NCBI GenBank assembly: GCA_963746255.1
Contig: CAVVAJ010000007.1
Location: 682,001-746,000 of the forward strand
Length of the DNA: 64,000 nt
Direction of reading: 5' to 3'
Source: DAOVXM01 sp963746255
GTDB taxonomy: Bacteria; Chloroflexota; Anaerolineae; Anaerolineales; UBA4823
Shown here: positions 30,373-40,006 of the stretch, piece after piece
Layout of the letters: each line of letters opens with the position of its first letter
Position numbering within the stretch: the first letter of the stretch is position 1
Notes under the pieces: generated by a model
Database searches by the model: none
The model's input: the letters and a program-made list of their open reading frames with translations, nothing else
What the model was told of the DNA's origin: nothing
Program-made: the position numbers and the translations under genes

Positions 30373-30864
30373 ATGATGATACGGGAAGCAATAGTTGATG
30401 ATGCAGAAGAAATGAAAAATCTTCATCAACGTTCTGTTCTTGAGTTGTGCAGTGCCGATTATGAGATTGAACAACTTGAAGATTGGGTTAATGAACACCC
30501 ACTCGAGAAATATCAGCAGCGTCTCATGATCCATAGATCCTTCATCGCGGAAATTGAAGGAAAAATGGTTGGGTATGTGCGTTGGAATCCAGCAACCAAC
30601 GAGTTATGTTCGATTTTTGTACATCCTGAACATGTCCGGCAAGGCATAGCCACAAAGCTGATGAAAACAGCCTATGAAGATGTTCAATCTTTTGGCGTAA
30701 AAGAACTATGGCTAGATGCGAGCTTAACAGCAGTGCCTTTCTATGAATCCGAGGGGTGGGAATGTGTGAGTCAAATGATGCATGGGTCGTTAGCGTGCGT
30801 TAGAATGAAAAAATCTTTGGTTACCTATTTCCTTAATGAGTTGAGCATCCAAAAACCAAAGTAA
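30373..30864 (+). CDS. GNAT N-acetyltransferase
   Basis: A 163-residue GNAT-fold enzyme: 'IREAIVDDAEEMKNLH' beta-1/alpha-1, 'IEGKMVGYVRW' beta-4 region, and the acetyl-CoA pyrophosphate loop 'VHPEHVRQGIATKLM' (Q/RxxGxA form), then 'LWLDASLTAVPFYESEGWE'. The substrate is unknown. Two adjacent ATGs (30373, 30376) could serve as start. Confidence 0.87.
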   Translation: MMIREAIVDDAEEMKNLHQRSVLELCSADYEIEQLEDWVNEHPLEKYQQRLMIHRSFIAEIEGKMVGYVRWNPATNELCSIFVHPEHVRQGIATKLMKTAYEDVQSFGVKELWLDASLTAVPFYESEGWECVSQMMHGSLACVRMKKSLVTYFLNELSIQKPK

Positions 30865-30923
30865 TACCTGCAGCTCATACCAACTGAAGTCATGTCCAGG
30901 ATGTATTACCCAATAAGGGATAG

Positions 30924-31691
30924 ATGAAAAGCGCAGCTCTCATTGGACTTGTTGCCCTTGCACTGACCCTGACTGCTTGTAGAGAGAATCTCGATCCTTG
31001 CGCAAGGAGCATCCAGATACCCAGATCCGAATGTAGGGCTTTGGTTGAATTCTACGACGCAACCGATGGCGATAACTGGAAGGATAGGCGCGGTTGGCTT
31101 GAGGATAGGAACCCTTGTGCTTGGCACGGAGTGGCATGTGATGGTGGTCATGTTTCCTTAATAAGCCTGAACTATAACGAACTCAGTGGATCTCTTCCGA
31201 CCTCATTAAGCGCACTACCCCGGTTGAGAACGCTATCCCTTTATTTCAACCACCTAGGTGGAGAGATACCTCCTGAATATGGGCAGTTGAAAAATCTTGA
31301 AGTATTGATCCTTCATGACAATGATTTGTCAGGCAGCATTCCTGCTGAATTTGCCACTCTGGTCTCGCTGAAGAAGCTAGATTTAGATAGCAATAATCTC
31401 AGTGGCGAGATTCCACCGGAGCTTGGCGTTCTGCCTGAGTTGGAAGAGCTGCTGCTGCGAGGCAATGAGCTATCGGGCTCGATCCCCCCTGAGCTTGGTA
31501 AGCTTGGTAATTTGCGGGGTTTGTTCCTTAGCAACAACAATCTAACCGGGAGAATTCCACCAGAGTTGGGAGACCTCACTAACCTGAAGATGCTCAGCCT
31601 AAATGGGAATGAGTTCACTGGTTCCGCACCATCTGACCTGCTCGGATTACCTTCTTCTGGGTATGATTTGCTCGATTGGGGTGATGATTAG
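30924..31691 (+). CDS. Plant-style leucine-rich-repeat lipoprotein
   Basis: A 255-residue exported protein. A lipobox ('LALTLTACRE', Cys near residue 19) is followed by an LRR N-terminal cap like that of plant receptors ('FYDATDGDNW', 'CAWHGVACDGG') and about six 24-residue repeats of the plant-specific form LxGxIPPELGxLxxLxxLxL ('LSGEIPPELGVLPELEELLL', 'LTGRIPPELGDLTNLKMLSL'). It is probably surface-tethered and protein- or glycan-binding. The ribosome site is AAGGGATAG. Confidence 0.88.
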   Translation: MKSAALIGLVALALTLTACRENLDPCARSIQIPRSECRALVEFYDATDGDNWKDRRGWLEDRNPCAWHGVACDGGHVSLISLNYNELSGSLPTSLSALPRLRTLSLYFNHLGGEIPPEYGQLKNLEVLILHDNDLSGSIPAEFATLVSLKKLDLDSNNLSGEIPPELGVLPELEELLLRGNELSGSIPPELGKLGNLRGLFLSNNNLTGRIPPELGDLTNLKMLSLNGNEFTGSAPSDLLGLPSSGYDLLDWGDD

Positions 31692-32141
31692 CTATGTAGA
31701 CTTGTGGTTAATGGATGGCAGCGAATAAAGATCTTAACCTATACCCTTGAATATGCTAACGTCTCGCTGGAACGGATCTACGATACTACTATGAAGGTTG
31801 ATACAAAATCCCTACAGCGAAATGTGGGGATGATTACTTTGAATTCGCAGCAAAAATGTACCAAACTAAGGCCCTCCTGGCAATGGGCAGAAACTCGGAA
31901 ACTGTGCCACTTGTGCGGCAATCCCCGCAAATCTGCTAACCCTGTGAACATTGGTTCTTGCTTCCTCAGTAAGCAGCAGCTGATCCAGGTTAATAAAAAC
32001 GAATTTCCCCTTGGATCATTAATATCCTATACGTCTCTTGGCTCAAGCATAGACTCCAATACAGTTGTCTGCTCACTCTAGCCCCCTCTTCATCTTAAGA
32101 TAAAATGTGATCTGTTAAGTACTCAAGCAAAGGAGACGAAT
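31692..32141. other. Intergenic stretch without a supported gene
   Basis: A 125-codon open frame at 31704-32081 has no ribosome site, no recognisable domain and an unnatural composition; I see nothing convincing here. Confidence 0.4.
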
Positions 32142-32516
32142 ATGGATCATATTATCCGACCAAAAAATATCGAAAAGTGGCCCCTGGAAAAGCATGTTGG
32201 CGTTGAATCAAAATTACTCGCAGATGGTGAGAATATGACGGTTTTATGGTCTAAATGGGAGCCTGGAGCGATTGCGCCTGAACATATTCATCCTCATGAA
32301 CAGATAGGTATTTGCTTTGAGGGTGAGATCATCTTCACCATAAATGGAGAGGATTCAGTAGTAAAGGCAGGCGAATTTTACAATATACCTTCCAATACCC
32401 CACATGCTGAGAGGAATGAAGGTGACGTAGCTGTTATCCTAACGGATTTCTTTTCTCCAAAGCGAGAGGATTTATTGCGCCGGCAGTTTGAACAAAATAT
32501 AATTGACGAAAAGTAA
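32142..32516 (+). CDS. Cupin-domain protein
   Basis: A 124-residue single cupin. Motif 1 is 'PEHIHPHEQIGICFEGE' (HxH, then E) and motif 2 is 'GEFYNIPSNTPHAERN', giving a 3-His/1-Glu metal site. It may be a small-molecule sensor or dioxygenase-like enzyme. The AAAGGAGA ribosome site supports the start. It has no operon partner. Confidence 0.88.
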   Translation: MDHIIRPKNIEKWPLEKHVGVESKLLADGENMTVLWSKWEPGAIAPEHIHPHEQIGICFEGEIIFTINGEDSVVKAGEFYNIPSNTPHAERNEGDVAVILTDFFSPKREDLLRRQFEQNIIDEK

Positions 32517-32563
32517 TCATATGGTATCGGTTACCGCTCTCCGCGCCTTCCCGCGAACGCATC

Positions 32564-32706
32564 GCCTGCCCTTGGACGAACGTGCCATCCTCGCTCTGCT
32601 CATTGTCTACAGTTTCTCCACAAATTTCTAGCGATTCCCATCAATGCTACCTTAGACATGGAGTTTTGCTGAGGGTACACTCAGAAGCAATGCGAAAGCA
32701 TTGCCA
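32564..32706 (+). repeat. Dispersed repeat, copy 1
   Basis: The left half (CTGCCCTTGGACGAACGTGC ... ATTGTCTACAG) matches 34431-34478. The right half (TTTCTAGCGATTCCCATCAA ... TGCGAAAGCATTGCC) matches 34491-34571, 34770-34860 and, inverted, two units at 1605-1785. The 3' end holds a small hairpin (GCAATGCG-AAAGCATTGC). It is non-coding. Confidence 0.6.
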
Positions 32707-32864
32707 ACTCCAAGCGACTGACCGGCCTAACGCCGGACAGTCGTAATCCCCCACCTGTTTCACCTACCTTAGGGATGCTTTCTTATCCGGGATCCGCTAT
32801 ATTGAAAGCAGCCTGCACCTGCAGGCGCGAACAAAATGCGAGCGCATCTAACCGGAGGGAGAAA

Positions 32865-33041
32865 ATGAAATACCGTGTTCACCGTTTCAACCTGAAGATG
32901 ACGGAAGACCAGGACAAGCTGGAACAATTCCTGAACAGCTTACGGGGCGAGGTCGTAGCCATCATCCCCAACGTCGCACCGGTCCCATTCACCTGGCATG
33001 CCAAGGTAGATTTCCTGCTCATCGTTGAGAAAGTAGTCTGA
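32865..33041 (+). CDS. Small conserved protein, 58 residues
   Basis: Starts at the ATG with a strong GGAGG site: 'MKYRVHRFNLKMTEDQDKLE', 'FLNSLRGEVVAIIPNVAP', ending 'AKVDFLLIVEKVV'. The alternation of beta and alpha looks ferredoxin-like and small. I recall similar short proteins in related genomes but no function. It lies 30 bases upstream of the ABC ATPase relic and may once have been its partner. Confidence 0.55.
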   Translation: MKYRVHRFNLKMTEDQDKLEQFLNSLRGEVVAIIPNVAPVPFTWHAKVDFLLIVEKVV

Positions 33042-33069
33042 CTATGCACCTGATCGATGCATCTTAGAT

Positions 33070-33497
33070 CACCATATCATTAGGCGATACACAGGCTGTT
33101 GCTGATGTCTCCTTCGAGGTGGAGCGCGGCGAGATCTTCGCTCTGCTGGGTCCTGATGGAGTCCGGAAGACCACTGCCTTCCGCATTATGCTGGATCATC
33201 AAACCCGACCGCGGCACGGTATCCATTCTGGGTGGTCCCATGACCGATGAAAAGAAAGCCAGGATTGGATACATGCCCGATGAGCGTGGCCTTTACCAGG
33301 ATGTCCCCCTCGAGCGCTGCTTGCTCTACCCGGCTTCGCTTAAGGATGTACCGGGATACGAGGGTTTTATCCCCGATTTCAAGGATTCTTTCGGGGGCAA
33401 GCGCAAAGTTATTGCCCACCAGTCAATCTTGTGCCACAGGAAATGCTGGAAAGGTGTGTCTTTGATGAATAGAAAGGCTGGCTATATTGCCTTGTAA
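33070..33497 (+). pseudogene. ABC transporter ATPase fragment
   Basis: The reading 'AVADVSFEVERGEIFALLGP' followed by 'DGVRKTTAFRIM' is a decayed Walker A (GPNGAGKTT in relatives). After a frameshift 'KPDRGTVSILGGPMTDEKKA', 'RIGYMPDERGLYQDVPL' continues as in ABC-2-type exporters. It then degenerates; signature and Walker B motifs are missing. Non-functional. Confidence 0.75.
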
Positions 33498-33525
33498 GTA
33501 GGTAGCTGTAGAGCCAGGAGGTCCT

Positions 33526-34521
33526 ATGAAATCAGATGCTTTTCGTGATCAGGTGATCATTGTAACGGGGGCATCGGCGGGGATTGGAAAAGCGTTAGCA
33601 ATCCAGTTGGCGGGTCAAGGTGCAAGGTTGGCGATCGCGGCACGGCGCATCGAGCGTCTAGAACAAGTTGCCGCGGAGTGCCGCACACTTGGGGGGAAAG
33701 TGCTGGTCGTTCCAACTGATGTCCGCAATGAAGCGCAGTGCAAGGCACTGGTTGTGAAAACGGTGCAAGAATTTGGTGCTTTGGATATGCTCATCAACAA
33801 TGCCGGGCTGGCTGTAACCTCCTTGCTGGAAGATTTACCCAACATTGATCACTTCCGCCACACGCTGAATGTGAACTTCTAAGGCGCGGTGTACTACACC
33901 TATTACGCCTTGCCGCACCTGAAATAAACCCGCGGGCGCATCGTGGCGGTTTCGAGTGTGGGAGGCATAGCTGCAGCCCCATATAATTCGTCCTATTGCG
34001 CCAGTAAATTTGCCTTGCATGGATTTTACGACTCGCTGCGTATGGAACTATCTAAGAGCGGTGTGAGTGTCACGCTGATTTGCCCGTGGTGGGTGGTGAC
34101 CGAGTTCCATGAGGCGCTGATGGATAAGAACGGTGTGCCGCGTGGCGCGCGTGGGCGGGCAATTTACACCCGCAGGATGGTGACTGCTGACCGCTGTGCC
34201 GGGATCACTCTGCGTGCCGCGTGCAAACGCCGCCGGGAGGTTCGCATAGGCCCTGGCACCTTGGCCGCCTGGCTTAAAGTCCTCGCACCGGGGTTCCTGG
34301 ACTGGTTGTTAGTCAAGATATATCTCGAGCCTGTCATCCGGAGGGTGAAGGCGGGAAAAGTCTATTTAGAAATTGCTGTGAAATTGATCAACCGCTGGAA
34401 ACGGGTCATCTATTGGCTGTCGACGCTGCACCTGCCCCTCGACGACCGCGCCATCCTCGCTCTGCACATCATCTACAGATCCCCCCCACTTTCTAGCGGT
34501 TCCCATCAAGCTCATCTATAG
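33526..34521 (+). pseudogene. Short-chain dehydrogenase with two in-frame TAA stops
   Basis: Good start (GGAGG) and Rossmann motif 'VTGASAGIGKALAIQLAG', then 'MLINNAGLAVTSLL', then 'NVNF' TAA 'GAVYYTYYALPHLK' TAA 'TRGRIVAVSSVGG', then the catalytic 'YCASKFAL' (YxxxK). Both TAAs lie in the same frame, so these are nonsense changes rather than shifts, probably in place of W and K. The last 25 codons run into the dispersed repeat at 34428, so the natural C-terminus is altered as well. Confidence 0.82.
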
Positions 34522-34571
34522 ACATGGAGTTGTGCGGAGGGGACGCTCCCGAGTAATGCGTAGGCATTGCC
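34428..34571 (+). repeat. Dispersed repeat, copy 2
   Basis: Same two-part structure as 32564-32706 (GACCGCGCCATCCTCGCTCT and TTCTAGCGGTTCCCATCAAG, then GAGTAATGCGTAGGCATTGCC). It forms the 3' end of the short-chain dehydrogenase reading frame. Confidence 0.6.
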
Positions 34572-34658
34572 ACTTCCCCCGTGGACAGTTGCGTCTGAAG
34601 CTTATAGAATAGGCTGCAAACTCGAAACGACTGTTCAGTCGTACGACGCCATATGACC

Positions 34659-34753
34659 CAGGTGCAATGCACTTCAGAAATGTTATCGCACTGACCTATA
34701 ACTTGGTATGAACCTAACAATACCCTCCCATGGGCACAAGTGCATTGCACCTG
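34659..34753. repeat. 95-base element with perfect 16-base inverted ends
   Basis: CAGGTGCAATGCACTT (34659-34674) and its exact complement AAGTGCATTGCACCTG (34738-34753) bound a 63-base centre without coding potential. A single decayed end (CAGGTGCAATGTACTTC) recurs near 36332. This is a miniature, MITE/REP-like structure. Confidence 0.6.
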
Positions 34754-34769
34754 CCTTATCCCTCCGTCC

Positions 34770-35690
34770 ACAGCTCAACTTCTAGCTATCCCCATCAATC
34801 TCATCTATAAGCATGGAGTTTTGCGGAGGGTACACTCCCGAGCAATGCGTAAGCATTGCCATATCCAGATATGTGGGGGTAACACCGTGATCACACAGCA
34901 ATTGCGGAGATACTAGTCGGTAAAGAGCTCGAATTCTGGAAGAAAAACGAGCTTCTTCAGTCGCTGCGGGTGCTCCACATTTAATGAATCATTCAATTAT
35001 GCGTACGAAACTACAGCACTGGTGGGACATCCAATAACTGTCACAAATAATATGAATTTATTAAGGTTATTATACGCGTGTTTCACGCTTATTTCACGCC
35101 GACATAACACTCAAATCACGGCTTAACCTGATAATAACAATAGCCATCCAGCACAGTGTTCCGGGGAGGAATATGACTACATCACACCGCTGCTACCAAT
35201 CGTACCTGCTGCGCGTCGGGAGAGAGAGCCCCGACGGCGAGTGGTGGGCCTGCCTGCACAACGTGACCAGCGGCGAATGCCGCAACTACGCAAGCCTAAC
35301 AGATTTATATATACTTCTCAGCCAGCACGCCGAGCGAGATTTTATCCAAAAGTCGCCCAACAGGTTGAAAACTAAAATTCTTAATCCGTAATCTCCACTT
35401 GGCTATTGTACTAAGAACTAGTTTGGATAATATTAGTACTTTGGATCTTATCAGCGCCAAATAGGTTGATTCAACTCATAGGATTTTATCCCAAAAAGTT
35501 GCTGGCTATGAGACGCAGTACACAGCTGTGAGCCATTCAATGGTAGCCGGATCCTTCCTTGGATTTGTGCAAAGGTAAGGCTAACATCATGAAACCAGTT
35601 CAACATTCACCAAATCCCAATCAGAGATCTGAAATCAAAATCCCTTCCTAGAACACTTCCCAAAACCTCAAATATATAGTACAAGTGTTC
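34770..35690. repeat. Inverted duplication, copy B (partner 1117-2137)
   Basis: Carries the dispersed repeat unit (34770-34860), the 'GTGGGGGTAACACCGTGATC' block, the shared leader and small gene (35035-35391), then a block 35490-35690 that in copy A lies on the other side. See copy A for the matching coordinates. The 35392-35489 interval and 35691-35780 show no gene. Confidence 0.65.
35173..35391 (+). CDS. Small conserved protein, YQSYLLR type (copy B)
   Basis: A 72-residue paralogue of 1117-1341: 'MTTSHRCYQSYLLRVGRES', 'LHNVTSGECRNYASLTDLYI' and 'AERDFIQKSPN', with a divergent tail. A GGGGAGG ribosome site lies just upstream. Changes at conserved positions (W to G, R to W) suggest it may be drifting. 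Function unknown. Confidence 0.55.
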   Translation: MTTSHRCYQSYLLRVGRESPDGEWWACLHNVTSGECRNYASLTDLYILLSQHAERDFIQKSPNRLKTKILNP

Positions 35691-36412
35691 TAATAACCAT
35701 CGTCACTCACATCCGTCCCCATTGCGGGTGACCTTTACACTGTTCTATCAGTCGCATCCTTATGTGCCCACCCATTGAGTATTAATGCGTGAGCATTACC
35801 AATTCCCCCCGCCCTCACCGCACCAGCGCGGCCGTACGACGCTTGCAGTGTGGGCAGTCAAGAAAGCAATGGTCAATGAGGCGCTACGGCTGGAAGCGCC
35901 GAGGTTCTTCGCAAACTCGGAACGTAGGGCTCTACGCGAATCGCTGCGACTACCGTCACCGACGTCAGAATGGATAGCAAAGTGCGTCGAGCAAGCGGAC
36001 CCTTTTTATTCGGCATCGGATCTTAGTGGTGTTGCTGAAATATCAAGTGATCAAGTGAGGACCTATGTCAATACGATGGCTTTCGGACCAGTAGCTATCC
36101 AAGTTCAGAGTGGCAAATTGTCGAGTTCGATTCCTCTAAGCACAACGATAACAGGAGACATTCGCCCGGGAACCTGGGACAAAATGACGATCCAATTCTT
36201 GCCTATTCAATCGGAGCGAGTTGCTTGGCCAGCTTCGATGGGGCTCTCTGGCGAGCTTGGGCTTGATACATTCAGCAAACGTTGGAGTCCGGTCAATAGT
36301 TGCGAAATACACCGAGTGCATAACATTGAGACAGGTGCAATGTACTTCTAGAAGGCAATCCTGCCCATCAATGAGATGCATTTTGATACCCAATAAACCG
36401 CCCTACTAGGAG
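35691..36412. other. Repeat-rich region without a supported gene
   Basis: A 188-codon frame at 35785-36351 is open but has no recognisable domain and runs into a decayed copy of the inverted-end element near 36332. A partial dispersed-repeat end (GAGTATTAATGCGTGAGCATTACC) lies at about 35777-35800. Confidence 0.4.
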
Positions 36413-36760
36413 TCAGATTGTGTGAAAATCCAAGTAGATTTCACTGATACTGAATACTCCGTCCGGATCCGTGACCAGCTCAGTGCGCCCGTAGTAATCG
36501 GCAACGGTTCCGCACACTTCCACATAGTCGCCGCTCGCCACCAGGTTGTATTTTTCATCCAGATAAACAAAGAACCCATCCGAAATCTGCAGGCCAGCGC
36601 CGCAGTTCTTGTCCTGGATGAAGAACCCGCGGCTGCCCATCTCTTCCAGGTCGGCATAAACTGCCACTCGCGTGCTAACATCCTGGTCGATGTAGGCTGA
36701 GCTGAAGTAACTGCCCTGGGTAGGTAGACGGAGGGTAGTACAGGAGGGGCATACTGTTAT
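36413..36760 (-). pseudogene. Fragment of the nuclease N-terminal domain (inverted duplicate)
   Basis: Residues 'GSYFSSAYIDQDVSTRVAVY', 'EEMGSRGFFIQDKNC', 'VFVYLDEKYNLVASGDYVEV'-like and 'YYGRTELVTD' match the first 130 residues of the extracellular nuclease at 53176. DNA similarity is also high (53310-53600). It lacks a start and the catalytic domain, so it is a decayed, inverted partial copy. Confidence 0.75.
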
Positions 36761-36978
36761 ACCGTGCGGATGGAGTCCGGATTTCGAATAGGTACGGCAG
36801 GACAGGGAGGAGGTACTCACCTCAACAATATTCGGTGTGCAGTGGTGTGTAAATGCCTTTAGTGGAAATATGTTCGCACGGGTGAGCCACAAGTTCAATT
36901 ATGGTATATTAGTACTGCCACGCCAGTCTCTATAAAAGGCCCGCTCCGAATTTCACAGGAAATAGCTAAGCATTTCTT

Positions 36979-38805
36979 ATGATTTCTAATATCATAAGAT
37001 CTACACTCTTCCCCATTCAGGTATTTGTCAATAAGCAAATGATTTCACCCAACCCGCACAAGTTATTCCATCAATTAAAGACTGTTTTGGATAATTGTCA
37101 TCCAGTTGACTGGGAAGACCTTGTTAATCTACTCAACCAAATTAAAAATTCAGAAGAAAGCTTCCTTAATTCCTCATAATGAAGAGATTTTGAAATATTT
37201 TTCCAGAGGCACGGCCTTCATCACCTTCAGTTATGGCATTGATGGGGTTACCATAGAAACGTTTAAATATGCCCATACATTAAATGATCTCTTCGCTCCT
37301 TTCGGAAAGTCCATCAATTCACTTTATTGGTGGAAATTTCCAGCCGCAGGTATTTTCAATGCTAAGTGATGAATGGCATTGGTTTCAATTAGATGGGATA
37401 GATGGTTGGAACAAGTGGGATGATGGAAAATGGTTTCAAGCTCTCTTTAGAGAGAAAGATGAAATCATATAGCGAAGAATCAAATCTTTTAGCAAATGAA
37501 ATATATAGACAGGCTGTTTTAATCGCGAAACGTTTGGGGAAATACTTTTTAGACAATCAAATATCTTTGGTCGTACCAGTTAATGTCGCATCCAACCCAG
37601 GGAATATTGCATTAACTCTTGGTTTAGTTCTTGTTACAGAAATCCTTGGAATTTACGTATTGAATTTAACCACGATTTTTATTGGGAGGCTGGTAAACCA
37701 CTCGCAGAGAGAGATCCCGGGGAAGTCCCTGGTATTCGAGATCATTTCTTCCGAAATATTAAGAATAAAAGATTTTTCTCATTGTTTAAATTGCTCTACC
37801 CGTGGAATGGAAATAGATGGCTGCAAATCAATATCAATGCACGCCAGTCTAGGAGGCTGATAAATAAATTTGGTTTTCCAGAGGAAAAAGTATTTGAGAT
37901 ATCAACCTACATAGGTGATACTTTCTTCGAGGCATACAGCAAAAATGATGTGATCGAATATCAGGCTGAGGATGGGTCATATCTTATCTCATGGGGAAGA
38001 GATCATGCATCCAGTTCCGATTGCTGATCATCTGTCTAGGGTTGATTATTGGATGACAAACCAACAACCGATAATTCTTGGGGCTCGACCTGGACTATCA
38101 GTTGATCCCAGGTCTGACGATTTGATCATTATGCTTCAACCTACTCGAATTGTTCGTCGAAAAAGGATTGAAAGAAATCTTGAATTGATTGGCACACTAT
38201 TTACAGAAAGTGGATTAAGGGAGGAATTTGAAAATAATCCGAACCGTCAGCTGATTCTGCATATCACTGGCCCAGCTCCAAAAGAGCATCAAGAAGATTT
38301 AGAAAAAGTTCTCTTTGCATACAAGAAAACAATTCGTACCTTACCAGAAATGCTGGCTGATCGAATCTTTTTAGCGTTTTCAGTGGGTCATGAGACTCAT
38401 GCTTCCTTTTCAAAAAACCAGTTTCAACCACTGACCATCGAGACCATTTACCGGATGGCGGATGCGGTTGTGTTCCCAAGCGAGACTGAAGGTCGAGGGC
38501 TTCCAATCATCGAAGCCAGTGCCAGCGGGATTCCTATCATTTGTAGTCATTACCGCCCCAGAGAGGTATTTAGTGATGTGATTGGCGAGAAACTTCCTGA
38601 AGAATTGCGGATTCGTTATACATTATTCCCCGAAGGCAAATTTCATCAGGCTTTTTTATCCGATGTAGCCAATTTGCTTATTCATCCAGATGCCAAACAA
38701 AATTCTATTATTCATAACAAAGAAGCTGTACATGCTAGGTATAGTCATGCATCCTTTAAAAATAAATTTGAGCACTTACTAGATCAACTTTACAAATTGG
38801 ATTAA
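36979..38805 (+). pseudogene. Glycosyltransferase (GT4-like), five frameshifts
   Basis: A single protein of about 600 residues is spread over six consecutive frames with joins near 37150, 37340, 37450, 37670 and 37990. Conserved pieces read on smoothly: 'AFITFSYGIDGVTIE', 'WHWFQLDGIDGWNKWDDGKW', 'VVPVNVASNPGNIAL', 'LLYPWNGNRWLQININARQS'. The last 277 residues are intact with a GT-B donor site 'PSETEGRGLPIIEASASG' (E-x7-E). Four of the five shifts behave as one extra base. It was likely a cytoplasmic GT-B enzyme for a glycoside or glycolipid. Confidence 0.78.
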
Positions 38806-38814
38806 GGAGTATAT

Positions 38815-39943
38815 ATGCATATCGGCTTTATCGAGGATACTCATTTGCACGGCGGCACACAAATATGGGTAGCGGAAGCTGTACAAGCCTTCATCGAGAA
38901 AAACCAAGAAGTCTCATTACTCGCCCCTGAAGGCAGCTGGATGGTTGAACAATGTCGTCATACAGGTGCAATCATTTCTACATATGATTGGGATGAAGTC
39001 ATTCAAGAAGACTCGCATAATCAGGAAATCTGGACAAATGCACTCAGTAAATGTGATGTGGCAATTTGTACGGTGCACCCGCCAAGAGGAGGGTTCCATT
39101 GTTCGGTGTTTGCTGCCCGCTGCATCAAGGAAGGCGGCTTAGAAACCCATTTGATCCCAAAGACGGGGACAATCGTGCCTGAATATCTTCGAGAATTCTA
39201 TCTGCCTGATGAGACCATTCACTCCTCAGTTATCTGCGATTACCGATTTCACCCGCAGATACCTGATTGAGACATACAATATTCCAGCTGAAAAAGTTGC
39301 CCTGATCTATCAAGGTACAGATACCGAAAGGTTTCGGCACTCAGATAGCGCCTGGAAAGAAGCTCAAAATCGATATCCCCTTCCAAGAGATGCAGCCCCA
39401 ATTCTTGGAAGTATCGGTTCCTTTGAGCATCGAAAAGGGCATCCGGTCTTGTTTGAAGCCTTGGAAGAACTGGTAAATAGCTCCCTGCCAAATGCTCATT
39501 TGATGATGGTCGGTGACGGCCCGGACGAAACAATGCTAAAAGAAAGGGTGAAAACTCTTGGGCTAGAGCGAAATGTTTCCTTCTTCCCTTTTACGGATGA
39601 ACCAAATTATGTTTTTGAGCGGCTCGATATGACAGTTTTACCCAGCCTGTATAAAGAAGGTCTCCCTAATGTGCTGTTAGAATCCATGTCGATGGGAGTG
39701 CCAGTAGTTTCATCCAATATTGGGGGCGTTTCCGAGATCGTTATTGATGGGGAAACAGGTTACATGGTCGAGCCGGGGGACAAGTCAGCGCTTGCAGATG
39801 CGATAAAAAAAGTTTGGGCAAACCAGAATAATTACCAGGAAATGAGAGTAAAAGCGCGCAAATTGATCGTGAATCAATTCGATAAGGCAACCCAGTTTGA
39901 TCGGTTCATTTCCCATTTCCATACGCTAAATATTGCTGACTGA
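38815..39943 (+). pseudogene. Glycosyltransferase family 4, one frameshift
   Basis: The N-terminal half 'MHIGFIEDTHLHGGTQIWVA' is an acceptor-domain start with an AAGGAG site; the donor half has 'GSFEHRKGHPVLFEALEEL', 'LMMVGDGPDETMLKERV' and 'PSLYKEGLPNVLLESMSMG' (E-x7-E). They are joined near 39225 by one extra base. It lies nine bases after the first glycosyltransferase and belongs to the same operon. Confidence 0.82.
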
Positions 39944-40006
39944 ACTATAATCATGCAATTCCCGGCAACGGTGCGGGAAATAACACTATAGCAACATGAG
40001 GCAGTT

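Noticed and set aside
31704..32081. Possible 125-residue gene after the LRR lipoprotein
   Set aside because: No ribosome site and an unnatural sequence; probably chance.
33886..33929. TAA readthrough in the short-chain dehydrogenase
   Set aside because: TAA recoding is not known in these bacteria and other genes here use TAA as a normal stop.
35785..36351. Possible 188-residue gene
   Set aside because: No ribosome site or domain, and it ends inside a decayed repeat end.
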